Made by a program: the position numbers and the translations under genes | Part shown: positions 30,672 through 40,600 of the stretch, one piece after another | Numbering within the stretch: the stretch's first letter is position 1 | Layout: every line of letters starts with the position of its first letter | Notes under the pieces: model-generated | Told to the model about the DNA's origin: nothing | The model's database searches: none | The model's input: the letters and a program-made list of their open reading frames with translations, nothing else | Source of the DNA: a virus | DNA: 60,885 bases | IMG/VR virus record: IMGVR_UViG_3300048591_000686 | Span: 1-60,885 of that record | Direction: 5' to 3' (one strand)

Positions 30672-33260
30672 ATGCAACTGACAGAACAACAATTCGTAGC
30701 GGCAGTGCTCAGACACTTCGGGCTGACTGAGTCGCTGACCGAGGCGCTGCGCAGCGATGCGAGCATGGAGGCGCAGAAAGCCGAGCTAGCGCAGGCCCTG
30801 CGCACCTGGGCGGGCCGTCCAGCGAACGACGTACACGTCGTTTTCACCTTTGCCGACCGCCTGATCGCCTACTCCTGGGCAGAGAGCGACGCCTACAGCG
30901 GGCAGGCGGCATGGGAGATTCCCTGGCAGCGCAACGAGGCCGGCGTGATTGTTTTCGGGCTGCCGGTCCAGGTGAAGGTGATCGAGACATTTGAACCCGT
31001 CACCGAAAGCGTCACCGAATCCGCCGCCCCCGGCAAGCCCCCACGCGGCCAGCGGCTGCAAGAGACGGTCGAACAGACGCTCACCGTCACCGAATCCAAG
31101 AGTGACGGTGGCCCGCGCAAAATCAAGGCCATCGGCATCACCGCCGACGTGGTCAACGGCAACGGGCGGCGCTACCCGCGTCGCGTCCTGGCAGAAGCGG
31201 TGGCCCGGCTCAACGGCCATCTGCATGAGAGCAATGGGCAGGGTCAATTCATCGCGACGGGCGAGGCGGAACATCCGTCCGACAAGGGCCAGCGCGCCAA
31301 CATCCTGGAAACGGTAGTCAAGTGGCAGACGGCATCCCTGGACGCACCTGGACGGGTGCTGCTGGAAGGCGTCATTCTGCCCACCGCTAAGGGGCGCGAC
31401 GTGCAGGTGCTGGTCGAGGCCGGCGTTCCTATCGGCGTTTCGATGCGTGGATATGGGTCATCCCGCGCCATCCAGTTGGACGGAGAGAGCGTGCAGGAAG
31501 TGACCGAGTTAACGATCAAGGGCTTCGACCTGGTGGCGCAACCCAGTGACCCCAACGGGGCCATCACGGAAACGGCGCAACCGGTCGAGGCGAACAAACT
31601 ACAGGAGGCACAACGAATGACCGAGGAAGAGCGCAAGGCACTGGAGGAAGCGAACCGCAAGCTCCAGGCAGATTTAGAGGAATCGCGCAAGCTCCAGGCC
31701 GACCAGGCTAAGAGCTTGGAGGAGGCGCAGAAGGCGCAGACCGAACTGGCAGAGCGCAAGGCGCGCGAGGCGGTGGAAGCGGCAATCACCGAGGCGACTA
31801 AGGATCTCAAGTACGGCGATGCGCTGAACCTGAGCTTTGCCGAGTCGCTGCGGGCCGCCAAGCCTGCCGACGCTGCGGCTGTCAAGGCGCTGGTGGAAGC
31901 CAAGCGCGCCGAGTACGACAGCATCGTCGCCGCCATTCGCCTGGGTGGCATGGGCAAGGATGTCAGGGTCGTGGGACCGACGTTTGAGCGCGAAACTGGA
32001 CGGCCGGAGTTCACCCGCGCCGCCTACGAACTGAGCGAGTCGCTGGTCAAGTCCGGCGAGGGGCAGCGCCGCGACTTCGGGCGCAACGACGCCAGCCGCG
32101 GCGAACTGTTCACTGCTCAGGTGCTGGAGCGCTTTGACCGCATCAATCAGCGCCACTTGCTGGCAGAGGCGCGGGCGTTCGAGGAAGCCGAAACCACGTC
32201 GGATCTGTCGCTGCCCTACAGTGTGTCCCGTATGATTATCGAGCAGGCTTACCCTGAGTTGGTGGCGGCCAACGTCTACGACTTCGGCGTGACCGACGTC
32301 AGTCCGGCTAAGATTTTCTACGAAGCCTACGCGGGCGAGTCCGGCGCGAGCGCGACCGTCACCGACGAAGTGGTCGCGGCGTCGCTAGCAGGCTGGGTGC
32401 AACTCGCCAACAAGCGCATCCGTCCCGGCACGGTGGTGCTGACCCACACGTCCGGCTCCCCGACCTATGTCGAGGGCACGGATTACGTGATGGATTACGA
32501 AGAAGGCAAAGTACTCGCCATCGCCACGATCACCGAAGCGCAGTCGCTGAAAATCGACTACGTGGCCGACCTGTTCCGCCGCGGTGAGAATGTCGCCATC
32601 CAGCGGGCCAAGAACACGCTGTCCGATGCGCTGGTCACAATGGCTGCCGACCGGCTTGCCACCCAGATCACCAAGGAGGCCATCGTTTTCAGCCGCTCGC
32701 AGTTGGGCTACGACGCGGTGACGCGCACCCTGGGCAACCTGGCGCGGCTGCTGCGGCGCAAGATTGACAAGGACATCCTGTGGAAGGGCTTGACCTATGC
32801 CCTCAAGCAGGCCAACAACAGCGGCGGCACTTGGACGGCGAGCAGCGATGCAATCAGCATCCTGGCGACCTACATCGGTATCGCCAAGACGAAGATTTAC
32901 AACCGCTACTACATGCCTACGGCCATCGTGATGAGCGCGACCAACGCCGACCGCCTGAGCAACTGGACGGACGGCTTCAAGCGCGACGGCTTCCCCAATG
33001 CGACGCTCAACGCGGCCGGGTTTGCGGGCGGTGTCAAGGGCCTGCCGATCTTCACCTCGACGGAGTTCCCGGACGGCTACATTCAGATCGTCAACCGCGA
33101 GCTGGTGGCGCACCGGGTCATGCAGCCGATGACCATCTTCGGGCCGTTCCCGTCCTACGAAAACGGGCTGCTGGTCGCGGCTGACCAGTACTACATGGAG
33201 GAGTTCAACGGCTCCTACGTGCCGGTCGAGCAGAAGACGTCCTACGTCAAGGTGGCGTAA
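30672..33260 (+). CDS. Prohead protease-scaffold-major capsid fusion
   Basis: An 862-aa protein in three parts. Residues about 150-305 form an S80-family (T4 gp21-like) prohead protease: GITADVVNGNGRRYPRRVL, AEHPS (His201), GVSMRGYGS (Ser257), GFDLVAQPSDPNG. Residues about 315-430 are a charged scaffold-like coiled coil. From about 440 to the end is the major capsid domain (GELFTAQVLERFDRINQRHL; SLPYSVSRMIIEQAYPELVA; MPTAIVMSATNADRL). Self-cleavage should release the scaffold and mature capsid protein. It has its own leader with a terminator upstream. Confidence 0.85.
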   Translation: MQLTEQQFVAAVLRHFGLTESLTEALRSDASMEAQKAELAQALRTWAGRPANDVHVVFTFADRLIAYSWAESDAYSGQAAWEIPWQRNEAGVIVFGLPVQVKVIETFEPVTESVTESAAPGKPPRGQRLQETVEQTLTVTESKSDGGPRKIKAIGITADVVNGNGRRYPRRVLAEAVARLNGHLHESNGQGQFIATGEAEHPSDKGQRANILETVVKWQTASLDAPGRVLLEGVILPTAKGRDVQVLVEAGVPIGVSMRGYGSSRAIQLDGESVQEVTELTIKGFDLVAQPSDPNGAITETAQPVEANKLQEAQRMTEEERKALEEANRKLQADLEESRKLQADQAKSLEEAQKAQTELAERKAREAVEAAITEATKDLKYGDALNLSFAESLRAAKPADAAAVKALVEAKRAEYDSIVAAIRLGGMGKDVRVVGPTFERETGRPEFTRAAYELSESLVKSGEGQRRDFGRNDASRGELFTAQVLERFDRINQRHLLAEARAFEEAETTSDLSLPYSVSRMIIEQAYPELVAANVYDFGVTDVSPAKIFYEAYAGESGASATVTDEVVAASLAGWVQLANKRIRPGTVVLTHTSGSPTYVEGTDYVMDYEEGKVLAIATITEAQSLKIDYVADLFRRGENVAIQRAKNTLSDALVTMAADRLATQITKEAIVFSRSQLGYDAVTRTLGNLARLLRRKIDKDILWKGLTYALKQANNSGGTWTASSDAISILATYIGIAKTKIYNRYYMPTAIVMSATNADRLSNWTDGFKRDGFPNATLNAAGFAGGVKGLPIFTSTEFPDGYIQIVNRELVAHRVMQPMTIFGPFPSYENGLLVAADQYYMEEFNGSYVPVEQKTSYVKVA

Positions 33261-33290
33261 CCCTAGTTACGCAGAGCAACAGCACAGCAG

Positions 33291-33316
33291 GGGAGGCGAT
33301 AAACCTCCCCTTTCCC
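33291..33316 (+). terminator. Weak terminator after the capsid gene
   Basis: GGGGAGG pairs with CCTCCCC, followed by TTTCCCTT. Confidence 0.45.
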
Positions 33317-33327
33317 TTGGAGGAAAC

Positions 33328-33822
33328 GTGAACGCAAAACAAGTTTCAATGATGGCTGCGGGTCTGATGCTGGCGTTGGCGTTGTTCGTCGTGGCCCAAC
33401 CCGCTCCCGCGCCCGCCGCTGCGCAGGATGCGCCGTCCAGCCAGTTGACGGTGGATGTGTTGAACGCCACCTACATCGCGACCAGCACCGTCAACACCGC
33501 CGCCCCCAACGTAGACGTGCAGGGGCGCGACGTGAGCAAGACCGCCGGCTGGAAGTCGGTTGACATCTTCGTGACCGGCGATGTGTCCGGCACGGCCTGG
33601 CTGACCGCTACGGCCCAGGTGAGCGCCGACGGGGTGAACTGGACCAACGCCGATTACGAATACTGGACCGGCAGCGCCATCGCATCGAAAACGCACGCGC
33701 GCTCGCTAAACGCCGACGGCTCCGAGTACATGACACTGCCCCTCGCGGGCGAGTTCTGGCGCCTGAGCGTGCAGACCACGGGCGGCGTTACGACCACAGT
33801 CAAGGCGACACTGCGCCGCTAG
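33328..33822 (+). CDS. Secreted beta-sandwich (decoration-like) protein
   Basis: A 164-aa GTG-started protein after TTGGAGGAAAC. The N-terminus is a textbook signal peptide: basic start, hydrophobic core AAGLMLALALFVVAQ, and an Ala-Pro cleavage region ending near AAAQDA. The mature part is Thr-rich beta (STVNTAAPNVDV; GEFWRLSVQTTGGVTTTVKA). Its place directly after the capsid suggests a decoration protein, but the signal peptide would export it from the host. Role unresolved. Confidence 0.65.
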   Translation: MNAKQVSMMAAGLMLALALFVVAQPAPAPAAAQDAPSSQLTVDVLNATYIATSTVNTAAPNVDVQGRDVSKTAGWKSVDIFVTGDVSGTAWLTATAQVSADGVNWTNADYEYWTGSAIASKTHARSLNADGSEYMTLPLAGEFWRLSVQTTGGVTTTVKATLRR

Positions 33823-33830
33823 GAGGCACG

Positions 33831-34112
33831 ATGCTGACAGTCCAGTATATCGGCAAAGGCGAACGCACCATCGGCACGCAGGTGGCCTATCCTGGCGAGA
33901 TGCTGACCACGACGCCCAACATGCTTGCGGCATGGCGGGCGCAGTATGGCGACGTGTTCGCCGTGCCGGGTGAAGCCGCACCGGAACAGGCACCGGAACA
34001 GGCACCGGCAGACGAAGCCGCGCCGGGTGAAGCCGCACCGGAACAGGCACCGGAACAGGCACCGGCAGACGAAGCCGCGCCCAAGGCTCCCCGGAGCAAG
34101 GCCGCCAAATGA
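33831..34112 (+). CDS. Hypothetical protein with duplicated Pro/Glu/Ala tail
   Basis: A 93-aa protein. The folded N-terminus (MLTVQYIGKGERTIGTQVAY) is followed by two exact 19-residue copies of GEAAPEQAPEQAPADEAAP and a basic end. It resembles small head proteins in this gene position whose tails are low complexity. The ATG overlaps nothing; its stop overlaps the next ATG. Confidence 0.6.
   Translation: MLTVQYIGKGERTIGTQVAYPGEMLTTTPNMLAAWRAQYGDVFAVPGEAAPEQAPEQAPADEAAPGEAAPEQAPEQAPADEAAPKAPRSKAAK
33965..34078 (+). repeat. 57-bp perfect tandem duplication
   Basis: Two identical adjacent 57-bp units, encoding the duplicated 19-aa segment, with each unit itself containing repeated GAACAGGCACCG. 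In-frame, recent-looking expansion. Confidence 0.9.
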
Positions 34113-34765
34113 CCATCTCCCTCGCCACCCTTGCCGACCGGCTGCAACGCAGCGCGCCACAGCGTAACGGCGTACCCAGCGACTACGAACAATTGTGCCG
34201 CGATGCCGTGGCGCAGTTGTCGCAGGACCTGCCCGTCATCACGACCGCTACCATCCAGGTAACTGCGGGCGTGGCGAGCTATGCGCTGCCGGCGGATTTC
34301 CTCAGTGTCATCGAACTGGGAGGCGTGGGGTGGGGCGGCGGCGTGATCGTAGGCGACAACGGGCTGATTCCGGTCGGCAACGGCTGGCAGGAGGCGCACT
34401 ACATCGAAGGCGACAGTATCCGCCTTGACCCCGTGCCGGCCTACACTGCCGCTCGCACGCTGCGCTACGCGGCGCGGCATGTGGCCGCGGCAGGCATCTA
34501 CGGGCGGCTCAGTGAGAACGGGGCGCGTGTGGCGCTGCTGTATGCACAGTACCTGGCGCTGATGGAACAGGCGAACGCGGTGGCCGGCGACGGTTGGAGC
34601 TACAAGATCGGCGACGAATCGGTGGACAAGCGCGGCGTGGGCGCGGCCATCCAGGCGCAGGCAGCGCAGGCGCTCACCGGCTATCACAACGCCGTGCGCC
34701 CGCTGCAAGGCTATGGGTCGCGCTACCGGGCAAATCCGTTCAGCGCCGCGGCAATGGAGGTCTGA
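34109..34765 (+). CDS. Head-tail connector (gp6-like adaptor)
   Basis: A 218-aa protein beginning MTISLATLADRLQRSAPQRN, with YEQLCRDAVAQLSQDLPVIT and SYALPADFLSVIELGG, a pattern of phage head-tail connector/adaptor proteins that dock under the portal. It lies between head genes and the stopper-like protein. Assignment by pattern and position. Confidence 0.65.
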   Translation: MTISLATLADRLQRSAPQRNGVPSDYEQLCRDAVAQLSQDLPVITTATIQVTAGVASYALPADFLSVIELGGVGWGGGVIVGDNGLIPVGNGWQEAHYIEGDSIRLDPVPAYTAARTLRYAARHVAAAGIYGRLSENGARVALLYAQYLALMEQANAVAGDGWSYKIGDESVDKRGVGAAIQAQAAQALTGYHNAVRPLQGYGSRYRANPFSAAAMEV

Positions 34766-35091
34766 TGCTTACCGAAGCTGACCGCAACCAAATCACCGCC
34801 GACCTGCTGGCCATCCGCAACGAACGGCCCCAGAGCATCGCCATCCGGCGCGGCAACCAGACGCTCGTCGCGCAGACGGTGCGCATCGCCCGCGGGGGCA
34901 ACATCCAGGCCGGCACGTCGGACCTGGAGGCCATCCAGGCGGCAGTGGGCGCGGCCATCGTGGTGGGTGACGCGGCGCTCAATATTCAGCCCGGCGATCG
35001 CTTCACGGTGGGGGCAATGCTCTACGAGGTGACGGCCATCCACCCCAACCGCGACCACGGCACGCAGGCGCAGGCGAGGCAGGTGCACTAA
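34765..35091 (+). CDS. Head-closure/stopper-like protein (108 aa)
   Basis: The ATG overlaps the upstream stop. The beta-rich sequence includes NIQPGDRFTVGAMLYEVTAI near the C-terminus, typical of small head-completion proteins. Position between the adaptor and the tail-completion protein supports this. Confidence 0.6.
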   Translation: MLTEADRNQITADLLAIRNERPQSIAIRRGNQTLVAQTVRIARGGNIQAGTSDLEAIQAAVGAAIVVGDAALNIQPGDRFTVGAMLYEVTAIHPNRDHGTQAQARQVH

Positions 35092-35465
35092 TGCCTACGC
35101 AGACCTCCGGTATCCGCTGGCAGCGCCCACCGAGCGAGCTGGCGACGGCCATCGAACGCTACGGCGACCGCGTGCTGCGGACCGTGGCGGCCATCGCGCA
35201 GTACACCGCTACGCAGATGCAGAACGACGCCAAGAATAACGCGCCCTGGACGGACAGGACCGGCAATGCGCGGACAGGCCTGTTCGGGACGAGCGAGGCC
35301 GACTTTGCGGCGAAGGTGGTGACGATCTACCTGAGTCACGGGGCGACTATAAATTATGGTGTTTGGCTCGAACTCGCGAATTCGTCCAGGTATGCGTGCA
35401 TCATGCCTGCAATGCAATCCCACTACGAGCCCCTGATGCAGATGCTGCGGGAGGCGTTCGCGTGA
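35091..35465 (+). CDS. HK97 gp10-like tail-completion protein
   Basis: 124 aa. The motif NAPWTDRTGNARTGL followed by SHGATINYGVWLELANS and a final MPAMQSHYEPLMQML helix is characteristic of HK97 gp10/neck-type proteins. The start overlaps the upstream stop (TAATG). Confidence 0.8.
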   Translation: MPTQTSGIRWQRPPSELATAIERYGDRVLRTVAAIAQYTATQMQNDAKNNAPWTDRTGNARTGLFGTSEADFAAKVVTIYLSHGATINYGVWLELANSSRYACIMPAMQSHYEPLMQMLREAFA

Positions 35466-35887
35466 GTGCCTACGCCGCCATCCTCGCAGCCCTCCAAGGC
35501 GACGCGCAGCTTGCGGCCATCCTCACCGGCGGTCTGTACGACGGTTTGACCGTGACCGACATCAGCCGGCAGGCGACGCCGCTAGCCTATGACGCCTACC
35601 AGGAGCTCAAGCCCTGCGGCCTGCTCAAGATGGAGACACAGGCGCCCACCGGCCCCCACCCCGACGGGTCGCGGCTGTTCGTAGTGCTGTGGCTGTATCA
35701 GCAGCATGGCAGTGCAGCGATCGACGCCGCGCGGGCGCGGGCCTACCACGTGCTGCACCGGCAGACGTTGGCGGGTGCGTGGGACGTCAGGCACGCTGAC
35801 GACATTCTGGGCATCGAGATTCAGGCGCTAGGCGTGCCGGCCATTATGTCGAGATACGTGGCGACGGTGAACAGGAGCGCGGGCTAA
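35462..35887 (+). CDS. Tail-terminator-like protein (141 aa)
   Basis: A GTG start overlapping the upstream stop. SAYAAILAALQGDAQLAAIL, LLKMETQAPTGPHPDGSRLF and LYQQHGSAAIDAARARAYHV fit the minor tail/terminator proteins of DUF3168 style that cap the tail tube. Position supports it. Confidence 0.65.
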   Translation: MSAYAAILAALQGDAQLAAILTGGLYDGLTVTDISRQATPLAYDAYQELKPCGLLKMETQAPTGPHPDGSRLFVVLWLYQQHGSAAIDAARARAYHVLHRQTLAGAWDVRHADDILGIEIQALGVPAIMSRYVATVNRSAG

Positions 35888-36396
35888 TGGCAGGCTACGG
35901 CAATTACCCCTTTGGGCTGCGGCAGATTGCGCTCTACAGCAGCGACGGCACCGGCAAGGTGCTCCTGCCCGTGGCGCTGATGCTGCACGTCACCCCGCTG
36001 CTGGAGTCGGCGCGCTTCGAAGCGGATGGGCACCTCGTGGGCGCGGCGTCGTTCGTGGCGGGTGCGGAGTGGGAGTTGGAGGCGGGCGGCATCTCTTTGG
36101 AGGCGCTCGCCAAGTTGACCGGCGGCGCGGCCAACCAGGTGGGGAGCACGCCCAACCGCACGTTGACGCTCAGCCAGGACGCTGGGGCCCACATGCCCTA
36201 CCTGCGCATCGCGGGGCGGGCCGTGGCGGCCGACGGCGGGGACATCATCGCCCGGCTCTACCGCTGCAAGGTGGAGGCGCTGGAGGGCACGTTCCGCGAT
36301 GGGGAGTTTTGGGTGAGTTACGCCAAGGGGGTCGCGGTGACAAACGGCTCCCTCGTGTATGAGTTTGTGCAACAAGAGACAGTGGCCGCGCTCTAG
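35887..36396 (+). CDS. Tail-tube protein paralogue 1
   Basis: 169 aa. It shares with the next gene the pattern PFGLRQI near the start, WE(L/F)EAGGIS(L/F)(E/D)A(L/I) in the middle, and a C-terminal RCKVEALEGTFRDGEFWVSY matching KCKLTGGLKGEFADGEFYIQ. Phages of this kind build the tail from a tube protein at this locus. One copy may be the tube and the other a specialised or end protein. Confidence 0.7.
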   Translation: MAGYGNYPFGLRQIALYSSDGTGKVLLPVALMLHVTPLLESARFEADGHLVGAASFVAGAEWELEAGGISLEALAKLTGGAANQVGSTPNRTLTLSQDAGAHMPYLRIAGRAVAADGGDIIARLYRCKVEALEGTFRDGEFWVSYAKGVAVTNGSLVYEFVQQETVAAL

Positions 36397-36413
36397 CGGC
36401 AAGGAGATACATC

Positions 36414-36938
36414 ATGCCATTGACAAGCAACACCAAGCCGTTTGGTCTGCGCCAGATCACGCTGGTGCCGCTGCCCTCGGGCACCGCCGTAGTGCTGCCG
36501 GCTGCGCAGACGTTGAGCTTTAATGAATCGCTGATTTCGGGCGAGTTGCGCGGCGATGACGCGGTACAGGCCATCGCCAGCATCACAGACAAGATCGAGT
36601 GGGAGTTTGAGGCGGGCGGCATCAGCTTCGACGCTATCAAGGTGATGACGGGCCGCACCATTGCCGCGACCGGCACGACGCCCGCCCAGAAAAACACCTT
36701 GACCATCGCTGCCGGCGACACATCGCCGTACTTCAAAATCTACGGGAAGATCATCAATGACGACGGCAGCGACATCCATGTGCTGCTCTACAAGTGCAAG
36801 CTGACCGGCGGCCTAAAGGGCGAATTTGCGGACGGGGAGTTTTACATTCAGTCCTGCGAAGGCATCGCCATCACCAACGGCACGAAGATCGCAGAGATCG
36901 TCCACAACGAGACGGCGACCACGGTGCCTGCCAGCTAA
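36414..36938 (+). CDS. Tail-tube protein paralogue 2 (probable major tail protein)
   Basis: 174 aa; strong ribosome site AAGGAG. Same fold pattern as the preceding gene (see PFGLRQI, EFEAGGISFDAI, GEFADGEFYIQSCEG). The better ribosome site suggests it is the abundant major tail protein. The pair arose by tandem duplication with substantial divergence. Confidence 0.7.
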   Translation: MPLTSNTKPFGLRQITLVPLPSGTAVVLPAAQTLSFNESLISGELRGDDAVQAIASITDKIEWEFEAGGISFDAIKVMTGRTIAATGTTPAQKNTLTIAAGDTSPYFKIYGKIINDDGSDIHVLLYKCKLTGGLKGEFADGEFYIQSCEGIAITNGTKIAEIVHNETATTVPAS

Positions 36939-36958
36939 GGCAGTCAGGAGCGCGACAC

Positions 36959-37366
36959 ATGAACCTTGCAGAATGGCGCGCACGGCAAAGCCAGGGGGAG
37001 GCGTTCACCCTCCCCTCCGGCCTGGACGTGCGGCTTAAGAAAGTGACGCTAATCGACCTCGCGCACGGCGGGCAGATCCCGACGACGCTGCGGGCACCGG
37101 TGGCCGAGATGCTCAAGCGCAAGCCGGACCAACCGGTGGACCTGGGCGACGTCGAGAAATTCGGGCAGGTGCTCGACGTGGTGGCGCGGGCCTGCATTGT
37201 CGAGCCTGCGGAGTTGGACCCGGCAGAACTGCCCAGCGCCGACAAGCAGGTGATCTTCAACTGGGCGAACGCGGCGGCGGGACGCCTGGAGCCTTTTCGT
37301 GGCGAACAAGGCGCAGGCGTGGAATCTACATTCGTTGTCGGCGACGTACCACCGGCTGCCCAGTGA
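36959..37366 (+). CDS. Tail assembly chaperone, first protein
   Basis: 135 aa, between the tail-tube genes and tape measure, overlapping the next frame by 68 bases: the gpG/gpGT arrangement. LAEWRARQSQGEAFTLPSGL, LIDLAHGGQIPTTLRAPVAE. The likely +1 slip site is TTTC at 37295-37298, just before the GTG of the next frame. Confidence 0.75.
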   Translation: MNLAEWRARQSQGEAFTLPSGLDVRLKKVTLIDLAHGGQIPTTLRAPVAEMLKRKPDQPVDLGDVEKFGQVLDVVARACIVEPAELDPAELPSADKQVIFNWANAAAGRLEPFRGEQGAGVESTFVVGDVPPAAQ

Positions 37367-37601
37367 GATTGTCGGTGTAGACGACGCTTGGGCGGCCTAT
37401 CAGTTGGATGTGGCGGTGATGGAGTTTGGCACGTGGGTCGAAAGCAAGTTGAACGAACGCGACGCCAAAGGCAAGCCCAAGACGACGCTCGCCAAGCTGC
37501 TGGACGACGGGTCAAGGCCGCGGGAGTATGCGCCGCTGAATATCGATGCGGCGAGCCTGCGCAGAGTGCAGGTGCGCGAGGACGGGACGTGGGAGGATTA
37601 G
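37299..37601 (+). CDS. Tail assembly chaperone, frameshift partner
   Basis: The 100-aa frame from GTG 37299 overlaps the preceding gene in the +1 frame. It contains YHRLPSEIVGVDDAWAAYQL and an EFGTWVESKL helix typical of the T part of gpGT. It may be made as a +1 frameshift fusion, with slippage at CCTTTTC, rather than from its own start; no ribosome site was evident. Confidence 0.7.
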   Translation: MANKAQAWNLHSLSATYHRLPSEIVGVDDAWAAYQLDVAVMEFGTWVESKLNERDAKGKPKTTLAKLLDDGSRPREYAPLNIDAASLRRVQVREDGTWED

Positions 37602-37604
37602 GGC

Positions 37605-40600
37605 ATGGGTGAGGGCGTAAACCTCGGCAGCGCATACGGAACCATCGAGATCGGGACCGACGGCGCGCAGCAATCCATCAACTCCCTCTCCGACACCATG
37701 CGCAAGGCGGGCGCGGCCATGTCGTTGGGCGTCACGGCCCCGCTGGTAGGCATCGCCTCCGCCGCCATCAGCAGCGCCGCTGACTTCGAGCAGTCGCTCA
37801 ACATCATGGCGCAGGTCAGCGCCGCGACCGGCGACCAGATGGCCGCGCTCCAGGCGCAGGCGCTGGAGATGGGCGCGGTGACGTCGTTCAGCGCAGGCGA
37901 GGCTGCGCAGGCGCAGTTGGAACTCGCCAAGGCAGGCATGGCCCCGGCGGACGTGATGAAAGCGCTGCCGGGCGTGCTGGACGCGGCCGCGGCGGGCGGC
38001 ATGGGGCTGGCAGAGTCGGCAACGCTGGTCAGCGGCGCGCTCAATGCGTTCGGGCTGGACGCGTCCGAGAGCGCCAGCGTTGCCAACCAGTTGGCGGCGG
38101 CGGCCAACGCATCGGCGGCGGATATGTCCGACCTGGGCGCGGGCTTGCAGCAGGGCGGCTTTGCGTTCAGTGCGGCGGGCCAGCAGTTGGACGATTTGAA
38201 CGCATCGCTCGCCATCCTCAGCAACGTCGGCCTCTCCGGTTCCGACGCCGGCACCGCGCTCAAAAACGCCATGATGCGGTTGATGAATCCCACCGCAGAG
38301 GCGGCGGGGCTGATGGAAGAACTTGGCATCAACGTCTACGACACCCAGGGCCAGATGCTGCCATGGGCCGACGTGATCCAGGTGTTCGACACCGCGCTGG
38401 CAGGGCTGACCGACGAACAGCGCAACGCGGCGCTCGGCACCATCATGCTGGGCGACGGGATGAAGGCGTTTATTCCCCTGCTCGACCAGGGCAAAGAGGG
38501 CTTTTTGGAGATGAAAGCCGCGGTCAACCAGGAGGGGTCGGCGGCGGCGACCGCGGGCGCGCGCATGAAGGGAATGCGCGGCGCGGTCGAGTACCTCATG
38601 GGCTCGATTGACAGTTTCCTCATCGGCACAGCGCTGCCGTTTCTGGACACATTTAGCGGCGTCGTGCGCATCGTGGCCGACGGCATCACGGCGTTTGGTG
38701 CGCTGCCTCGCCCCGTCATCGACGCGGCGCTGGCGTTTGCGGCGGTGCTGGCCGCGGCGGGCCCGTTAATGCTGGCCATCAGCGGCATTGCAACGGCAGC
38801 GGCGTTTTTGGCGAGTCCGCTGGGCCTGTTGGTGCTGGGCGTGGGCGCGGTCGCCGCGGGCTTCGTGATGTGGCAGCAGAACCTGGGCGGCATCCAACAG
38901 CGGGTGGCGGCGCTGGCGACCTATTTCAAGGATCTGGCCGAGTCGGTAACGGGCCTGGACTTCGACGCCATCGCCGACGGGCTGCGCAGTTTCGCCAACT
39001 ATATCGGCCTCGTGGTCGAGGACGGCGATTATCTCAACGACTGGTTGACCAACCTGCCGCCCGCCGTCCAGCCCGCAGCCGAGGCGCTGGGCCGGTTCGT
39101 GGCCGCGGTGAGCAGCCTGTTTCAGACCGGCGACTTCGGGGCCCTGGCGCAGACGCTGCGCGACGCGTTCCCCGAGGCGGCGGCGGCGGTCGACGGGGCC
39201 ATCAGCACGATCTCCGAGGCGTTCGGCAAAATCGCCGAAACGATCCAGTCGTTCCGCGAGGGCTACCTGGACGTACCCGAATTGATTTGGAACATCGCCA
39301 ACGCCCTGACCGGCGGCGGCGCTGACTACTATGTCATCCGCGATGCGGTCAACGCCATCGGCGCGGCGTGGCAGTCCATCCAGGGTGCGGCGCTGGCGCT
39401 GTGGGCGTGGCTGCAAATCGCCATCCCGCTGGCAGTGACCAGCCTGCAAGGGGCATGGGCCGCGGCGTGGCCGGCGATGCTGGAGGCGTTCGGTGCGACG
39501 TGGGATGCACTGCGCACGGGGCTCGCCGCGGCGTGGACGTGGCTCTCGATCAACATCCCGGCGGCGTTGGCATGGCTGGCCGCGGCGTGGGCGATTGCAT
39601 GGCCCGCCATGCAGGCGGCGTGGGACGCAGTGTGGCCCGCAATCCAGAGCGCCTGGGGCACGGCGCAGACGTTCCTTTCCACCGACCTGCCCGCGGCGCT
39701 TGCCACCATGCAAGAAAAATGGGATACGGTGTGGCCCGCAGCGCAGGCGACGTGGAGCGCGGTGTGGACCCCGCTTAGCGCGGCGTGGACCACGGCAAAA
39801 ACATGGCTCGACACGACGCTGCCCGCGGCGTTGACCACCCTGCAGACGGCGTGGGAGGGTGCGTGGCCCGCGCTGCAAACCGCCACGACCACGGCGTGGA
39901 CCGCCATCCAGGGCACGTTTGACAGCATCAAGGCGGCGTTTGCCGCGGTGCAGACGGGGGCGGGCAACCTGCGCACGACGTTGAGCGGCTTTGCGGCGCA
40001 GGCGGCAATTGTCGGCGGTTTGCTGGCAGCCTTTTTCGCCCCGGCGCTGGAACGGCTGCAAACCGCGTTCAACGCGCTGCCAGAAAAGCTCGCGCCGCTG
40101 CTGCCCAAGCTCCAGGAGCTGGGCGGGGCCATCGGTGGGCTGATGCAGGCGCTGGCGCCGTTTGTCGCGCTCATCGGCGTGGGGCTGGCGATTGCGGTGA
40201 ATTTCGGCATTGAGCGGTTGACGACGACGTTCGAGACGCTGCCGGGCCTGTTGGGACCCATCATCGACCAGGTGACGGCGACGATCAAGCTGATTACGGT
40301 CATTCTCACCGAAGTCGTGGCGGGGGTGCGGGCGGCGATTGACGGGGACTGGACGGCGGTGTGGGGCAGCGCCAAGCGGGTGGCAAGCGAGTTCAGCACA
40401 TTTTTCCGCGGTCTGTTCTCCCGCCTGGGCACGTTCATGCGGGCGGTGGCGCGCAACATCAGCGAACCCATCATCAACACGCTGAAAAGCCTGGGCATTG
40501 ACATCACGCCGCACCTGGAGTCGGTGCGCAAAACGTTTGAGGACATCTGGACCAAGGTCAAGGGCTACATCCAGCCGGTGATCGACATCGTGGGCACGGT

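Noticed and set aside
33965-34078. CRISPR-like direct repeats
   Set aside because: Two adjacent in-frame coding units without spacers; no CRISPR array or cas gene anywhere in the window.
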